Source: Loripinus fragilis
Taxonomy: Eukaryota > Mollusca > Bivalvia > Lucinida > Lucinidae
Direction: 5' to 3'
NCBI GenBank assembly: GCA_964019695.1
Contig: OZ026520.1
Span: forward strand, 29,856,120-29,920,119
DNA: 64,000 nt
Shown here: positions 43,708 to 53,725 of the stretch, piece by piece
Layout of the letters: every line of letters begins with the position of its first letter
Numbering within the stretch: the stretch's first letter is position 1
Position numbers and translations under genes: made by a program
Notes under the pieces: model-generated
Seen by the model: only the letters and a program-made list of their open reading frames with translations
Database searches by the model: none
Told to the model about the DNA's origin: nothing

Positions 43708-44800
43708 TATACCCCCCGCAAACTTTGTTTGTAGGGGGTATACTGTTTTCACGTTGTCCGTGCGTCCGTCCGTCCGTGCGTCCGTCCTTCTGTCCGTCCG
43801 TCCGTAACGCTTTGTTTCCTTAATAACTCGAAGAGTCATTGCCGGATTTTCATCAAACCTTGCAAACATGTTCATATATGCAAGACAAATACTTTAGGCA
43901 AAAAGGTGAGGGCTAGGGGCCAATTCTATTAGAGTTATTTCCCTTTGTAGTTCTAAATGGTTTTTAATATAGTGCTTTATGCTTATGCTATTATAGGCCA
44001 TACACGGGCCGATCAACTTCTACCACAGCTTTTGATGGAACAATTTGATACTTTACCTATACAATGTAGACACATTGAACATATGCATGAAGGAGTTTGG
44101 TTTAGAAAAAATATTTTTTGACAAAATGACAGCTGTGAGAACTTAGACAATTTTTCTCTAATAAGGCTTTTGTATATGCATAGATGGTGCCTTCATGGGC
44201 CGATCAACTCCTACCACAGCTTTTTATGGAGCAATTTGATACTTTGCCTATACAATGTAGACACATTGAACATATGCATGAAGGAGTCTGGTTGAAAAAA
44301 ATAATAATTTTTGACAAAATGACAGCTGTGAGAACTAAGACAATTATTCCCTTATATGGCTTTTGTATATGCATTGATAGTGCCTTTATGGGCCGATCAA
44401 CTCCTACCACAGCTTTTGATGAAGCAATTTGATACTTTGTTGATACAATGTAGACACATTGAACATACATGTATTCATGAAGGAGTTTATAATTTTTGTT
44501 GGAACTTAGACAATTCTTCCCTTATATGGCTTTTGTATATGCATGGATAGTGCCTTTATGGGCCGATCAACTCCTACCACAGCTTTTGATGGAGCAATTT
44601 AATACTTTGTCTATACAATGTAGACACAATGAACATATGCATGAAGGCGTTTATAATTTTTGTTTGCACAGATTCTACTCAAAATCTTCTTTTTAAAACT
44701 AAGGTCTGCTGGTTTGAACTATAACTTGCCAAGTTTTTTCACTGACTCTTACTGTGCGGGGGGTATCTGATAAGCATTGCTTATTGACTTTTTTCATTAT
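43708..44800 (+). mobile_element. Composite element with internal about 190-bp satellite, copy 2
   Basis: Starts TACCCCCCGCAAACTTTG ... GGGGGTATACTG, then CACGTTGTCCGTGCG and (TCCG)n. Four satellite units begin with GATCAACT at about 44011, 44202, 44394 and 44563. The tail runs AAACTAAGGTCTGCTGG to GCGGGGGGTATCTGATAAGC. ORFs at 44184-44696 are readings through the satellite. Confidence 0.82.
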
Positions 44801-44952
44801 ACCTGTTAACAGTGAATAAAGCGGTATTTCATAAGAGTCTTTACTGTTTTCCAAGATAAAGTAATCTTCAGGGACAGAAATAAAACATTTTATTGAAAAT
44901 CTGACCTGTGAGCAATTAAAATTAAAAATGGACTATTCCATACTTATTGTAC

Positions 44953-45358
44953 AGGGTTCACACAGGCATGAAAAGTACTTGAATATACAAGACTGTCTTG
45001 AAAAGTCCTTGAAAATAAAATTTGTCTTGAAAAATACTTGAAAAACACTCATAGGCCTTGAAATGTCCTTGAATTTTACCATTTGCAAGAGGATTCAACG
45101 CTGTCTTTGGAGGTCTAAATCAGTATAAAATTGTGGTGCATATGCTGCACCAAATAAAGGCACCATAATTTTACACTGATTTTCCAAAGCTAAAATCTTT
45201 CGTAATGGACTCTAGCATTTGAGAAGTAGAATTTTTACATGTTAATCAGTATTTTTCATAAGTTTTCAGTCCTTAAAAATAGTTAGGAAGGTCTTTTAGA
45301 AGTCCTTGAAAAGTCCTTGAATTTTACACAATGTGTCTGTAAGAACCCTGTTATATCA
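44953..45358. mobile_element. CTTGAAAAG-family MITE
   Basis: Ends ACAGGGTTCACACAGGC and GTCTGTAAGAACCCTGT are inverted, with many CCTTGAAAAG words and an inner hairpin GTGCATATGCTGCAC. Its relative is at 62108-62527. Confidence 0.85.
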
Positions 45359-45409
45359 TATATGTGCTAGTACATCAGAATGAAACGGGCTAATTGGTTG
45401 GCTGAAATC

Positions 45410-46068
45410 AGTGACCTATATAAGAGTGACTGGACACTTCATTTTTCAGCCATATAGGTATGTCGTTGCATGTGTCACGTGACTAACGCCTGGTGCTCCT
45501 TTTTATCGTACACACTCAAAATGGCGATGCAGCTTGTGAGACCGCTGCATTTATAGGTACTTTAAAGTACGTACTTCGTCGTAAATATCGCTTATTGGAA
45601 AATATTGTTTATAACAAACGAAAAAACATATATGAAATATTGCTAAAGGCTTTGTTTCTGCAATGTAAAAACTAATCCGATTGAGTTATGACCATGTAAA
45701 TATCGGCCGATTTTAAGAAAGTTGCGGAAATCGGCAAAAATGGCTTCAAAAATACCTCTTTCACTCTGACGAATAAAGCTTCAAACATGGCTAAATCTGT
45801 GTCTCGATTTATCATTATTCATAAACTTAGATGTCCAATGATTCATGATTATCATTATTATATAATTTCGGTGTTTATAAATGTGTTAAAAATTTAGGTA
45901 AACAATAGAGAAATTACATTGTGTATTCCAAAACAGCGGTAAAAGCCAATAGCGTAGATAAATGATATCCAGTTTCCCTCATTTACCTGTGTAAGATACA
46001 CGACAGTGTTATTTGAGTTGAGTATTGGTATTTTATTGGAGTTTCTAGTCACTCTTATATAGGTCACT
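45410..46068. mobile_element. 659-bp inverted-repeat transposon with 9-bp target duplication
   Basis: 22-base perfect terminal inverted repeats occupy 45410-45431 and 46047-46068 (outer bases AGTGACCTATATAAG). The 9-base direct repeat GCTGAAATC flanks them at 45401-45409 and 46069-46077. A 9-bp duplication with such termini suits a Mutator-like non-autonomous element; the superfamily is inference. The right target copy lies 9 bases before e14. Confidence 0.9.
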
Positions 46069-46086
46069 GCTGAAATCTATTTACAG

Positions 46087-46258
46087 GATATAAAGTCAGA
46101 AGCAACATTCAAGGCAGACAGTTTCTATGTGACAGCTACAGACCTAAACCTGGAGCCTGAAGCATCATTCCTGTGTACTGGCACTAGCCGCACTCTACAA
46201 CCAGGAGATGCAACAGTTAATGGAACTGGAGGAGGCTATGCTTCACAAGGAGGAGGAC
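46087..46258 (+). CDS. e14: linker end and core start, module 9
   Basis: The acceptor is TCTATTTACAG and the donor GGAGGAC/GTAAGA. The 57 codons: D-I-K-S-E-A-T-F-K-A-D-S-F-Y-V-T-A-T-D-L-N-L-E-P-E-A-S-F-L-C-T-G, then G-D-A-T-V-N-G-T-G-G-G-Y-A-S-Q-G-G-G. G-T-G-G-G-Y-A matches the end of e10, and the donor is in the same place and phase. The acceptor lies 9 bases past the target duplication of a 659-bp inverted-repeat transposon (45410-46068). A 46-base stretch of this exon recurs in the next intron (46609-46654). Confidence 0.9.
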
Positions 46259-46264
46259 GTAAGA

Positions 46265-46512
46265 AATATGGGCCTCATCGTGACAAAACCTGTCCTCAGG
46301 GTTTCCAAAAAAGCAAGACTCAAACCAGTTTCCTCAGCTACAGAGACAAGCTAAAAAATTGAAATTTCACCTGTCGCAAGTTTAGATATGCTAAATTTGA
46401 AAAGTGAATAACAAAGGCTCAGATCTGACTGTGTGGATGCGCAGGATGGTCTGCACCTTTGTTGCTCACAAACTGCCGAAGACAGGTTTTCTCACGTTGA
46501 GGTCCATATACA
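46265..46512. mobile_element. Family-P MITE after e14
   Basis: Starts AATATGGGCCTCATCGTG and ends CACGTTGAGGTCCATAT. It begins about 7 bases past the e14 splice point, so the intron's 5' end is almost all element. Confidence 0.78.
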
Positions 46513-46608
46513 TGTAAGCCTCAGGGGCCAGTATCAGACCCCTAGATATGAGTGTGTAATTAATTTTTTTTTTTTACTATTTTACGCTCAAAAATTGAGT
46601 TCATCTTA

Positions 46609-46654
46609 AGCCGCACAGCACAGCCTGGAGATGCTACAGTTAATGTAACTGGAG
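46609..46654 (+). pseudogene. Duplicated fragment of e14 within the following intron
   Basis: 46 bases align without gaps to 46186-46231 in e14, 39 of 46 identical by eye (AGCCGCAC; GGAGATGC; ACAGTTAATG; AACTGGAG). It still reads S-R-T-A-Q-P-G-D-A-T-V-N-V-T-G. It sits inside a family-E MITE-like context (left TTTTACGCTCAAAAATTGAG; right GCACCCAAAAGACATG). It has no splice sites. Confidence 0.75.
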
Positions 46655-46759
46655 CACCCAAAAGACATGTTTAAATTGATAGGTAAGGAAATAAACGCAA
46701 TTTAAGGTGCACAAACTATCCTTATCTGGACCTATGTAAAAGGTCAGTTATCGAAATTG

Positions 46760-47240
46760 TGCTATTGCTTAATTTTAGCTCACGCGAAGTTTCGTGAAAA
46801 TAAAATGTTCGTGAAATGGCTAAATCACTCTGTCCATTACTGATATAGGTAAATCATGCTCTAGTCACAAATTTTTAAGTGGAAAATATATCTTTTAATG
46901 CTATTCAGGAAAATTAAATTCTCACCAAAATTTCTAGATTTACAGTAGCTCAAGACCATAACGGAGTGATTATAAAGTAAGTAAGGTTGCAAAGATCTGG
47001 AATCGATACAATCAAGTACCACACCTGACCCAGGATACCAATGGGAAAGTGACAAACTCACAGAAGACACCACGAACGAGAGCCAAGAGGTCAGCCCTTT
47101 CCCAGCAGGTGACCACGAAGCACACACAAACAGACGCGCACAAAACACAGCAAACACAAGACAGAACAAAAACACAAAAGATCCACAAAAGCCTAAAATC
47201 TAAATACAGTGTAGCCATGGTAATTCACTTTGCCTTGACC
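46760..47240. repeat. Family-F MITE copy, then old repeat
   Basis: About 46760-46948 is a decayed family-F copy (GTGAAAATAAAATG ... TAGATTTACAGTA). 46978-47240 starts with a stretch shared with 2165-2215 and continues into A-rich ACAAACAGACGCGC-type sequence. Small ORFs on both strands here are not supported. Confidence 0.6.
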
Positions 47241-47536
47241 ATTTAGTGAAAAAAATACTTGTTCAGTTTGTAAAAACAAAGATCACATTCCAACGACTTT
47301 GGCAGTGATGAATATTGGTTCTCGATTTTCTAGTTGGATCCATGAATATCCAAGTACTCAGATACTCATAGCAGCCCTAACTTCTACTTTTTTTCCAAAT
47401 TATGGCCCTGGGCCCAATTATGGCTCCACACTTGGGGTCACATATCAAAAATTTCATTCAGGGTTGCCTCCTAGTCTGTATGCTACAAAATTTAGATATT
47501 TCTAAAACACATGCTGAAACAAAAGTGGTTAAGAAT

Positions 47537-47746
47537 ACTGTAGATTCGGAAATTTTCACGAGGGTTTTATTTTCGGAATACGCGATGTTTCGTGAAAATA
47601 AAATCCTCACGAAATGGAGAAATCATTCGGTCGTTTACTGATATAGGTAAATCATGCCATAGTTGCGATTTTTTACGTCGTAAATAAGATTTTTAAGCAT
47701 ATTCCTGAATATAAAATTATCTCGAAAAATTCCGAATTTACAGTAA
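47537..47746. mobile_element. Family-F MITE before e15
   Basis: Starts TACTGTAGATTCGGAAATT and ends AATTCCGAATTTACAGTA. Best preserved copy of the family; it ends 32 bases before e15. Confidence 0.88.
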
Positions 47747-47778
47747 CAACAGTAAATATGCTTTATTTATATTACTAG

Positions 47779-48003
47779 AGCCAGGAAACAGTACAGCAGG
47801 TGGCAAAGCCTATGGTAGCCTTTATCGACCACAAGATGCAGGAAGTCGGGGCGGAGGAGAGTATGGCGGTAATGGTGGAGGAAAAGTGTACATCAACGTT
47901 CCGGCAATAATCCTCATAGATGGCTCAATATATGTTGATGGTGCCGACGGGACAGATATAGACGGTGGTGGTGGCTCGGGTGGTGCTGTCTTTATTGAAG
48001 CGG
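47779..48003 (+). CDS. e15: glycine core of module 9
   Basis: The acceptor is TATTACTAG and the donor GCGG/GTAAGT. About 75 codons: P-G-N-S-T-A-G-G-K-A-Y-G-S-L-Y-R-P, A-G-S-R-G-G-G-E-Y-G-G-N-G-G-G-K-V-Y-I, I-L-I-D-G-S-I-Y-V-D-G-A-D-G and G-G-G-G-S-G-G-A-V-F-I-E-A. It is close to e11 in order and length. Phase 1 at both ends. A family-F MITE ends 32 bases before the exon. Confidence 0.92.
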
Positions 48004-48471
48004 GTAAGTATCTGGTTGGAGAGCATTATGTAGTTAGATACCTAATTATCAGACCATATTTGTCCTGAAATTCAAATTTGAACTACTGTTCATTTCAAAT
48101 TGTGATTATTATTCATAGGATGGAGGTGTGCCACAATTCTCAAGGTCATCTGATCAGATCCCTCACTCATTGCTTATGGAATGTACTTTTAAGATTAGGA
48201 AATTGTAAGTTACTACCCAACGATCCTTAACTTTGAAGTGGATTAAGCCAAATGAAAAGGATGGAAAATGCCATTTGGTATAAATGAGATGAGGTGCATT
48301 CCGTACTGGTAAGCAGGATCCTTTTGGAGTATGCCTCACCCCTTCTAGTTCATAAAAGGCTTGCTCTCAAAATGGCTCAGTGTTATGCTTATCCAGTAGG
48401 GGACTTTTGTATTGCTTGCAAGGCCTATACCTGTCTATTTGGAATAAAAATGCCCATTTTAGCAATACATG

Positions 48472-48681
48472 TACAGTAAAACTGTCTTAAGCGGCCACTC
48501 AAAAATAGACAAAATAAAGATCTTATATGACAAACAGTAGCTTAATGAAGGTCAACAGTATTGTAGAGTGCTCCCCTCGGAGCATTCTGCAACACGTTTG
48601 ACCTGCATTAAGCATTAATTGGTCTTAAAAACCAATTTTTGGTCTTTTTGAGAGTGGCTGTTTTAGTCAAATTTTACTGTA
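48472..48681. mobile_element. Family-G MITE before e16
   Basis: Starts TACAGTAAAACTGTCTTAAG and ends CAAATTTTACTGTA, with an inner CTCCCCTCGGAGCATT hairpin. It ends 41 bases before e16. 48004-48471 holds no recognised element. Confidence 0.85.
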
Positions 48682-48722
48682 TATAGTCTTTAGGATTTAA
48701 GAAAGACTTTTTTTATACCCAG

Positions 48723-49084
48723 GTCAGTTACGAGGTTATGGTTTAATTTCTGCTAATGGAGGGGTTGGATATGGCTCTGCCGGCGGAGGAGCAGGAGGTC
48801 GTATAGGGATCCGCACCCAAGATGCCAATGAATACAAAGGTGCACTGCTGGCCCTCGGATCTGAAGGAGCAAATGGAGGAGATATGGGAGGACCGGGAAC
48901 CGCTTTTGTTGACGACAGACTAGAGCCCTACATACACCAGGCTCGCTTATATCTTGACGGGCGCAACTTATACCCTACAAAACCAGTCGTCATTAATGAA
49001 AAGAATCCACGACATACATCTTCCGAGAAAGCCACAGGAAATAATGCCGACCTTGACTTCCAGCATGTTCTGCTGAATAGAAAG
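48723..49084 (+). CDS. e16: end of module 9 core and start of its linker
   Basis: The acceptor is TTTTTATACCCAG and the donor AGAAAG/GTAGGG. About 120 codons: G-Q-L-R-G-Y-G-L-I-S-A-N-G-G-V-G-Y-G-S-A, G-G-G-A-G-G-R-I-G-I-R, then G-G-P-G-T-A-F-V-D and L-Y-L-D-G-R-N-L-Y-P. L-Y-L-D-G-R-N parallels L-F-L-D-G-D-N-R-N in e20. The exon ends on a codon boundary. A family-G MITE ends about 41 bases upstream. Confidence 0.92.
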
Positions 49085-49099
49085 GTAGGGTCTAGTTTG

Positions 49100-50262
49100 T
49101 TTAACTCTTTAACTACTAGTGTGGCCCGCCGATAACCTAAGAGGCAAACATTTTGGAACTAGATCAGGCTTGACAAAATGTCGGGCTTGGTCTGGATCTA
49201 ATCTTTTTTACACTCTGATGGTATTCCTGAATTTTTTTTCTCAAAAAAATCAGCAGACGACAATTAAGCACACAAAATTTCTTAGAAGACATACAGATAA
49301 TGAATAACATGGTTTTGACTGTTGTAGTTTACAAGTATAGTTAAACTGTTATTGAACATGAAAAAATTAGGCAAATCAAGGTCATTTATGTAAGCATTCA
49401 GCTGTTACACAATAGACTTTTTGTGATGCCACACAAAAGTGTTGAATGGATGGCTTGGACAATCAAAAGATAAGAGATCAATTACGCTAAAAATACCTGA
49501 TCAATGATTCAGATATGGACCAGTGATTTTCAGTGTGTGTTGACATTACTATGCCAATTGAAGTTGGCCGCCAAAAATGGACAACTATTCTATGCACTAC
49601 AACTTTTGACCTTTGGGAAACTAGGAATTACATGCCTAGTTTCAACCCATGGAAATGACCGACAACACGAATGCTTGCTCGCGAATACAATACTTCGTGA
49701 ATAATTTGGAAATAGAAAATTCGCGAAATAAAGATGACGCGAAAATTTACCCAATCTACAGTATTTCGCCTTGCAACCCCATATGATGTTGGGAATTTGG
49801 AGCAGGCCTTTAGTTAAGAGTGTTTATCAAAAAAATAAATTTTCTTATTTCTCAACCAAAACATATATTGTGGATACTTAAAAGAACCGTCTCAATGAGA
49901 CGGTTCTTTTGAGCACCCACAACATATGTTAAATTTGATGGGTAAGAAAATATTAACAATTTTATGCTTAATTTTATGCTCAAAAATTGTGTTTATCTAA
50001 ACCTATATTGGTCCAGTCATAATGATATAGGCCTTGTCACAAGTAAGCCTGTGAAGAGGACAGTGGCTCAATGGTAGAGTGCTTGACTTGAGATTGAGTG
50101 GTTGTGGGTTGGAGCCTCACCAGGGGTACTGCATTGGTTCTTTAGCAAGACACTTTATCCTCTGCTTAATACTGGTTCAACCCAGGAAGACCCATCCCAG
50201 TATGACTGAAAAATTATGTTGACTGGAAGGTAAAGAATAAAATCAAACAAAAAACAAAAACA
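49100..50262. repeat. MITEs and SINE in the e16-e17 intron
   Basis: 49100-49265 is family C. 49680-49762 is a family-F fragment. 49805-50020 is family E with the hairpin AAGAACCGTCTCAATGAGAC. 50055-50262 is a type-S1 SINE, flanked by an imperfect repeat (CAAGTAAGCCTGT; CAAGTAAACTTGT). 49266-49680 has nothing recognised. Confidence 0.7.
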
Positions 50263-50390
50263 AGTAAACTTGTCTTTGGGATTTCTTGTGCAGGACATAT
50301 TTTATTGAGGCCACAGTCAACTAGATTTTACTAGGTTACTTCCCTTTGAACTCCGTAAAAGAGATTTATCAATAGGCAACCTTTCTTTAT

Positions 50391-51318
50391 ACCCCCCGCA
50401 AACTTTGTTTGTGGTGGGGTATACTGTTTTCACGTTGTCCGTCCGTCCGTCCGTGCGTGCGTGCGTCCGTGCGTCCGTCCGTAATGTTTTGTTTTCTTAA
50501 TAACTTGAAGAGTAGTTGCTGGATTTTCATCAAAATTTAAAAAAATATCCATATATGCAAGACAAATACTTTAAACAAAAAAGTAAGGGCTAGGGGCCAA
50601 TTCTATTAGAGTTATTTCCCTTTGTAGTTCTAAATGGCTTTTATATAGGGCTTTATGCTAATTTAATAGGGCTTTATGCTAATTTAGTCCATACATGGGC
50701 CGATCAACTCCTACCACAGCTTTTGATAAAACAATTTGATACTTTGCCTATACAATGTAGACACATTGAACATATGCATGAAGGAGTTTGGTTCAGAAAA
50801 AATAATTTTTGACAAAATGACAGCTGTGAGAACTTAGACAATTTTTCCCTAATAGGGCTTTTGTATATGCATAGATGGTGCCTTCATGGGCCGATCAACT
50901 CCTACCACAGCTTTTGATGGAGCAATATGATACTTTACCTATACAATTTAGACATATTTAACATATGCATGAAGGAGTTTGGTTCAGGAAAAATCTTTTT
51001 TGACAAAATGACAGCTGTGAGAACTTAGACAATTTTTCCCTAATAAGGCTTTTGTATATGCATAGATGGTGCCTTCATGGGCGGATCAACTCCTACCACA
51101 GCTTTTGATGGAGCAATTTGATACTTTCCCTATACAATGAAGACACATTGAACATATGCATGAAGGAGTTTATAATTTTTGTTTGCACAGATTCTACTGA
51201 AATCTTTTCAAAACTAAGGTCTGCTGGTTTGAACTATAACTTGCCATCTTTTTTCACTGACTCTTACTGTGCGGGGGGTATCTAATAAGCATTGCTTATT
51301 GACTTTTTTCATTTTCAC
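50391..51318 (+). mobile_element. Composite element with internal about 190-bp satellite, copy 3
   Basis: Same order as 43708-44800: TACCCCCCGCAAACTTTG, CACGTTGTCCGTCCG, three satellite units (GATCAACTCC at about 50702, 50894 and 51086), then TAAGGTCTGCTGG and GCGGGGGGTATCTAATAAGC. The unit number differs between copies while both ends are kept. Confidence 0.85.
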
Positions 51319-51419
51319 CACAAAAATATGCCACTGGCAGTAAATAGATAATAGTCGTATGACCAGAATGTTTTAAAAGACACCTAAACCCCTAAAAACA
51401 AGCACTTTTTTATCCACAG

Positions 51420-51656
51420 GCCCAGTTGGAGATCGCTGAGGGAGAGGAAAATATTGTCAGTATAAACTTTGACCTGGTAATGGGCGACAAAACAGGTTAT
51501 ATCCATATGAAGGCAGGACAAAAGGGCTATATTGAATACGATGAGTTCTCCTTGTTGCGCTCTTCACCACCTGTTAATTTCATCATTGATATGGAAGCAG
51601 ATATGTGGGCTTCAGCAGATTTCAAGATAGTAGGCCTTTCTGACATTGCATTTGAG
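51420..51656 (+). CDS. e17: linker of module 9
   Basis: The acceptor is TTATCCACAG and the donor TTTGAG/GTAAGT. Exactly 79 codons, phase 0 at both ends: A-Q-L-E-I-A-E-G-E-E-N-I-V-S-I, V-M-G-D-K-T-G-Y-I-H-M-K, Q-K-G-Y-I-E-Y-D and I-V-G-L-S-D-I-A-F-E. The G-D-K-T-G-Y-I-H-M and Y-I-E-Y motifs align with G-D-G-S-G-L-V-H-I and Y-I-E-Y in e10 and with G-D-K-T-G-K-M-H-L in e20. A composite repeat element ends about 100 bases upstream. Confidence 0.92.
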
Positions 51657-51750
51657 GTAAGTTACATTTAAGCCTTAACTATAGTAAAACCTGTATTATT
51701 ATAGCCCTGCTTTGAAAAAGTGGGGAGAAGTTATCTACAAGTTCTGTCAT

Positions 51751-53370
51751 CACTGTAGTCATACCACTAAGGCAATTTGGGTCTCGTCACCCTGGTGACT
51801 CCGGTGTTATAGTAAAATTACCTTCAAATAAAGGCTGTCAAAAATGAGAACTTTCGAATGTGTTTGCTTCGAGATTGCATCATCTAGTTAACAACCTCTG
51901 TGTTGTCTTGCCAAAACTGAGATAAAATCAGATTTTAAATGTGCTTTTTTACAGTTACAGTCTACTCTCGATACCTCGAATTTCAAGGGACTGAGCAAAA
52001 TATGTCAAGATGTCAGTAGTTCGAGGTAACCAAATCATGACGTATAGCCACCATTTTGGGGCGAAATAAATCGCGTTCAACTCGTCCATTAATAGATTGT
52101 TATTGGGAGCTTACATTAATGAACTGCGGAATGAATTAATCAAATAATCAATTTGAATTCACATTTGGAATTGAAATAAAAAAAAAAAAGAATAAAAAGG
52201 GGAAAAATAGAATAGTTTTTCAGGTACCACTGCAGTCCCGACATTATGGCTATTTTTTTTCACTTTCTAAGACATAATAAAATAACCAAATCATTTTCAG
52301 TTTGTTTATATTGGCGACTGGTCCCGCGGTCACAGGTTTTACCCTTTGGTACGTCGTCATATTTTTAAGCCACAACAGACAGTGTACATGCACGTTTAAT
52401 TTCTGTCGGCTCTTCCCAATCTATTTTGTCATGACATGACCAATGTCCGAAAATAGCCTTACACGCACAACTGTCCAGTGCCTGAAATAAAACGCTGCAT
52501 AAAAAATGGCATGAGAAACAATTAAATTATATTTTGGCCTTATTTAAAATGAGCAGTCATCGGACAGGCTTAATACTCAATTTAGATTGCTGAAATATGA
52601 CACATTGGCTCAAACCATCACTTACATGAGATAGACATGTACCCCCTTTGAAGTTGTAAACGATAGATGAATAGAATTTGCCGACCGCGGTCAATCATGT
52701 AATTTTACAACACACTAATTTACCACTGCATGTGTCAAACACGTGGACCAAGTGATCAAACAAATTAAATGGGGATAATTAACATTCAAAACGGTGGATT
52801 AATTGGAGGCACATTCAGATAAAAAGGTAAGTTAATGACTGTCTTTTTCTGATGAATTGGAATCGAGTTAGACGTTGTAAAATACACTAAAATTGATCAG
52901 CGGGACCAGTTTTTCGTAACGAGTTATCAGTTTTATTGACTTAACCGTTGTCGAGATAAACGTTGTGGAATTGCAATAATATATAGGGAAAAATACCGGG
53001 ACTGGGCCATCGAGTTGACATAGGTGATAGTATTGAGTTATGCATAGTTGATTTAACGAGAGTCGCCTGTATATTTAAAAATTGTCAATTACGGTTTAGT
53101 CATAATTATACGGTTTTGTCATTGATTAATTATCTACGATGACGAAACCGTAATAAGTTATTTCATGCCTAGACACCAAACGTTAAAGTTTTCATATAAT
53201 CTTAAAGCTAAAAGATACAATGTGAATTTGATGAACAAAAATCAATCGGAACCCAAGCATTTGGGTCGTTTATCTGTGATTAAATGAAGAAATTGAACAT
53301 GATGAGAAAGTTACCTTAACACCGAAATAAGTGACGAGACCCAAATTGCCGTAGTGGTATGACCACAGTG
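51751..53370. mobile_element. 1.6 kb inverted-repeat DNA transposon with 5-bp target duplication
   Basis: 40-base terminal inverted repeats (51751-51790 and 53331-53370) agree at 38 of 40 positions. The outer ends read CACTGTAGTCATACC and, inverted, CACTGTGGTCATACC. The 5-base repeat GTCAT flanks them (51746-51750 and 53371-53375). CACTGTG termini with a 5-bp duplication fit a Transib-like element, although the left end has CACTGTA and the target is not GC-rich. There is no transposase ORF. A second, decayed inverted-repeat pair (about 51957 and 53070, ACAGTCTACTCTCG) suggests another element nested inside. Confidence 0.8.
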
Positions 53371-53636
53371 GTCATTGGGATCAGATTTCTTAACCCTTTG
53401 TATACTTGTGGCTCATAAATGTGCACTTTTGCAAACAGCGAAGATGCATATGCAGCATTTCATCATGGTCTACACAGTTTGCTAAGGCAAAAATGATCTT
53501 CTGTGAAAAAAAAATATATGGAAATTGAACCTGTGACTCCTCGATATAAACGATGGACCATCCCAAGTTTTTTTTGTATCAAACCATCATACATTAGTGC
53601 ACAATATTTGTCAGAATAATTTCTAGTGTTACAAAT

Positions 53637-53677
53637 ATCATCATCATTGTTGTCATGATTATCATCAGCATTGTCAA

Positions 53678-53725
<48 letters not shown>

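Noticed and set aside
44184..44696. Overlapping ORFs with repeated P-L-W-A-D-Q-L-L-P
   Set aside because: They repeat with the roughly 190-bp satellite of the composite element.
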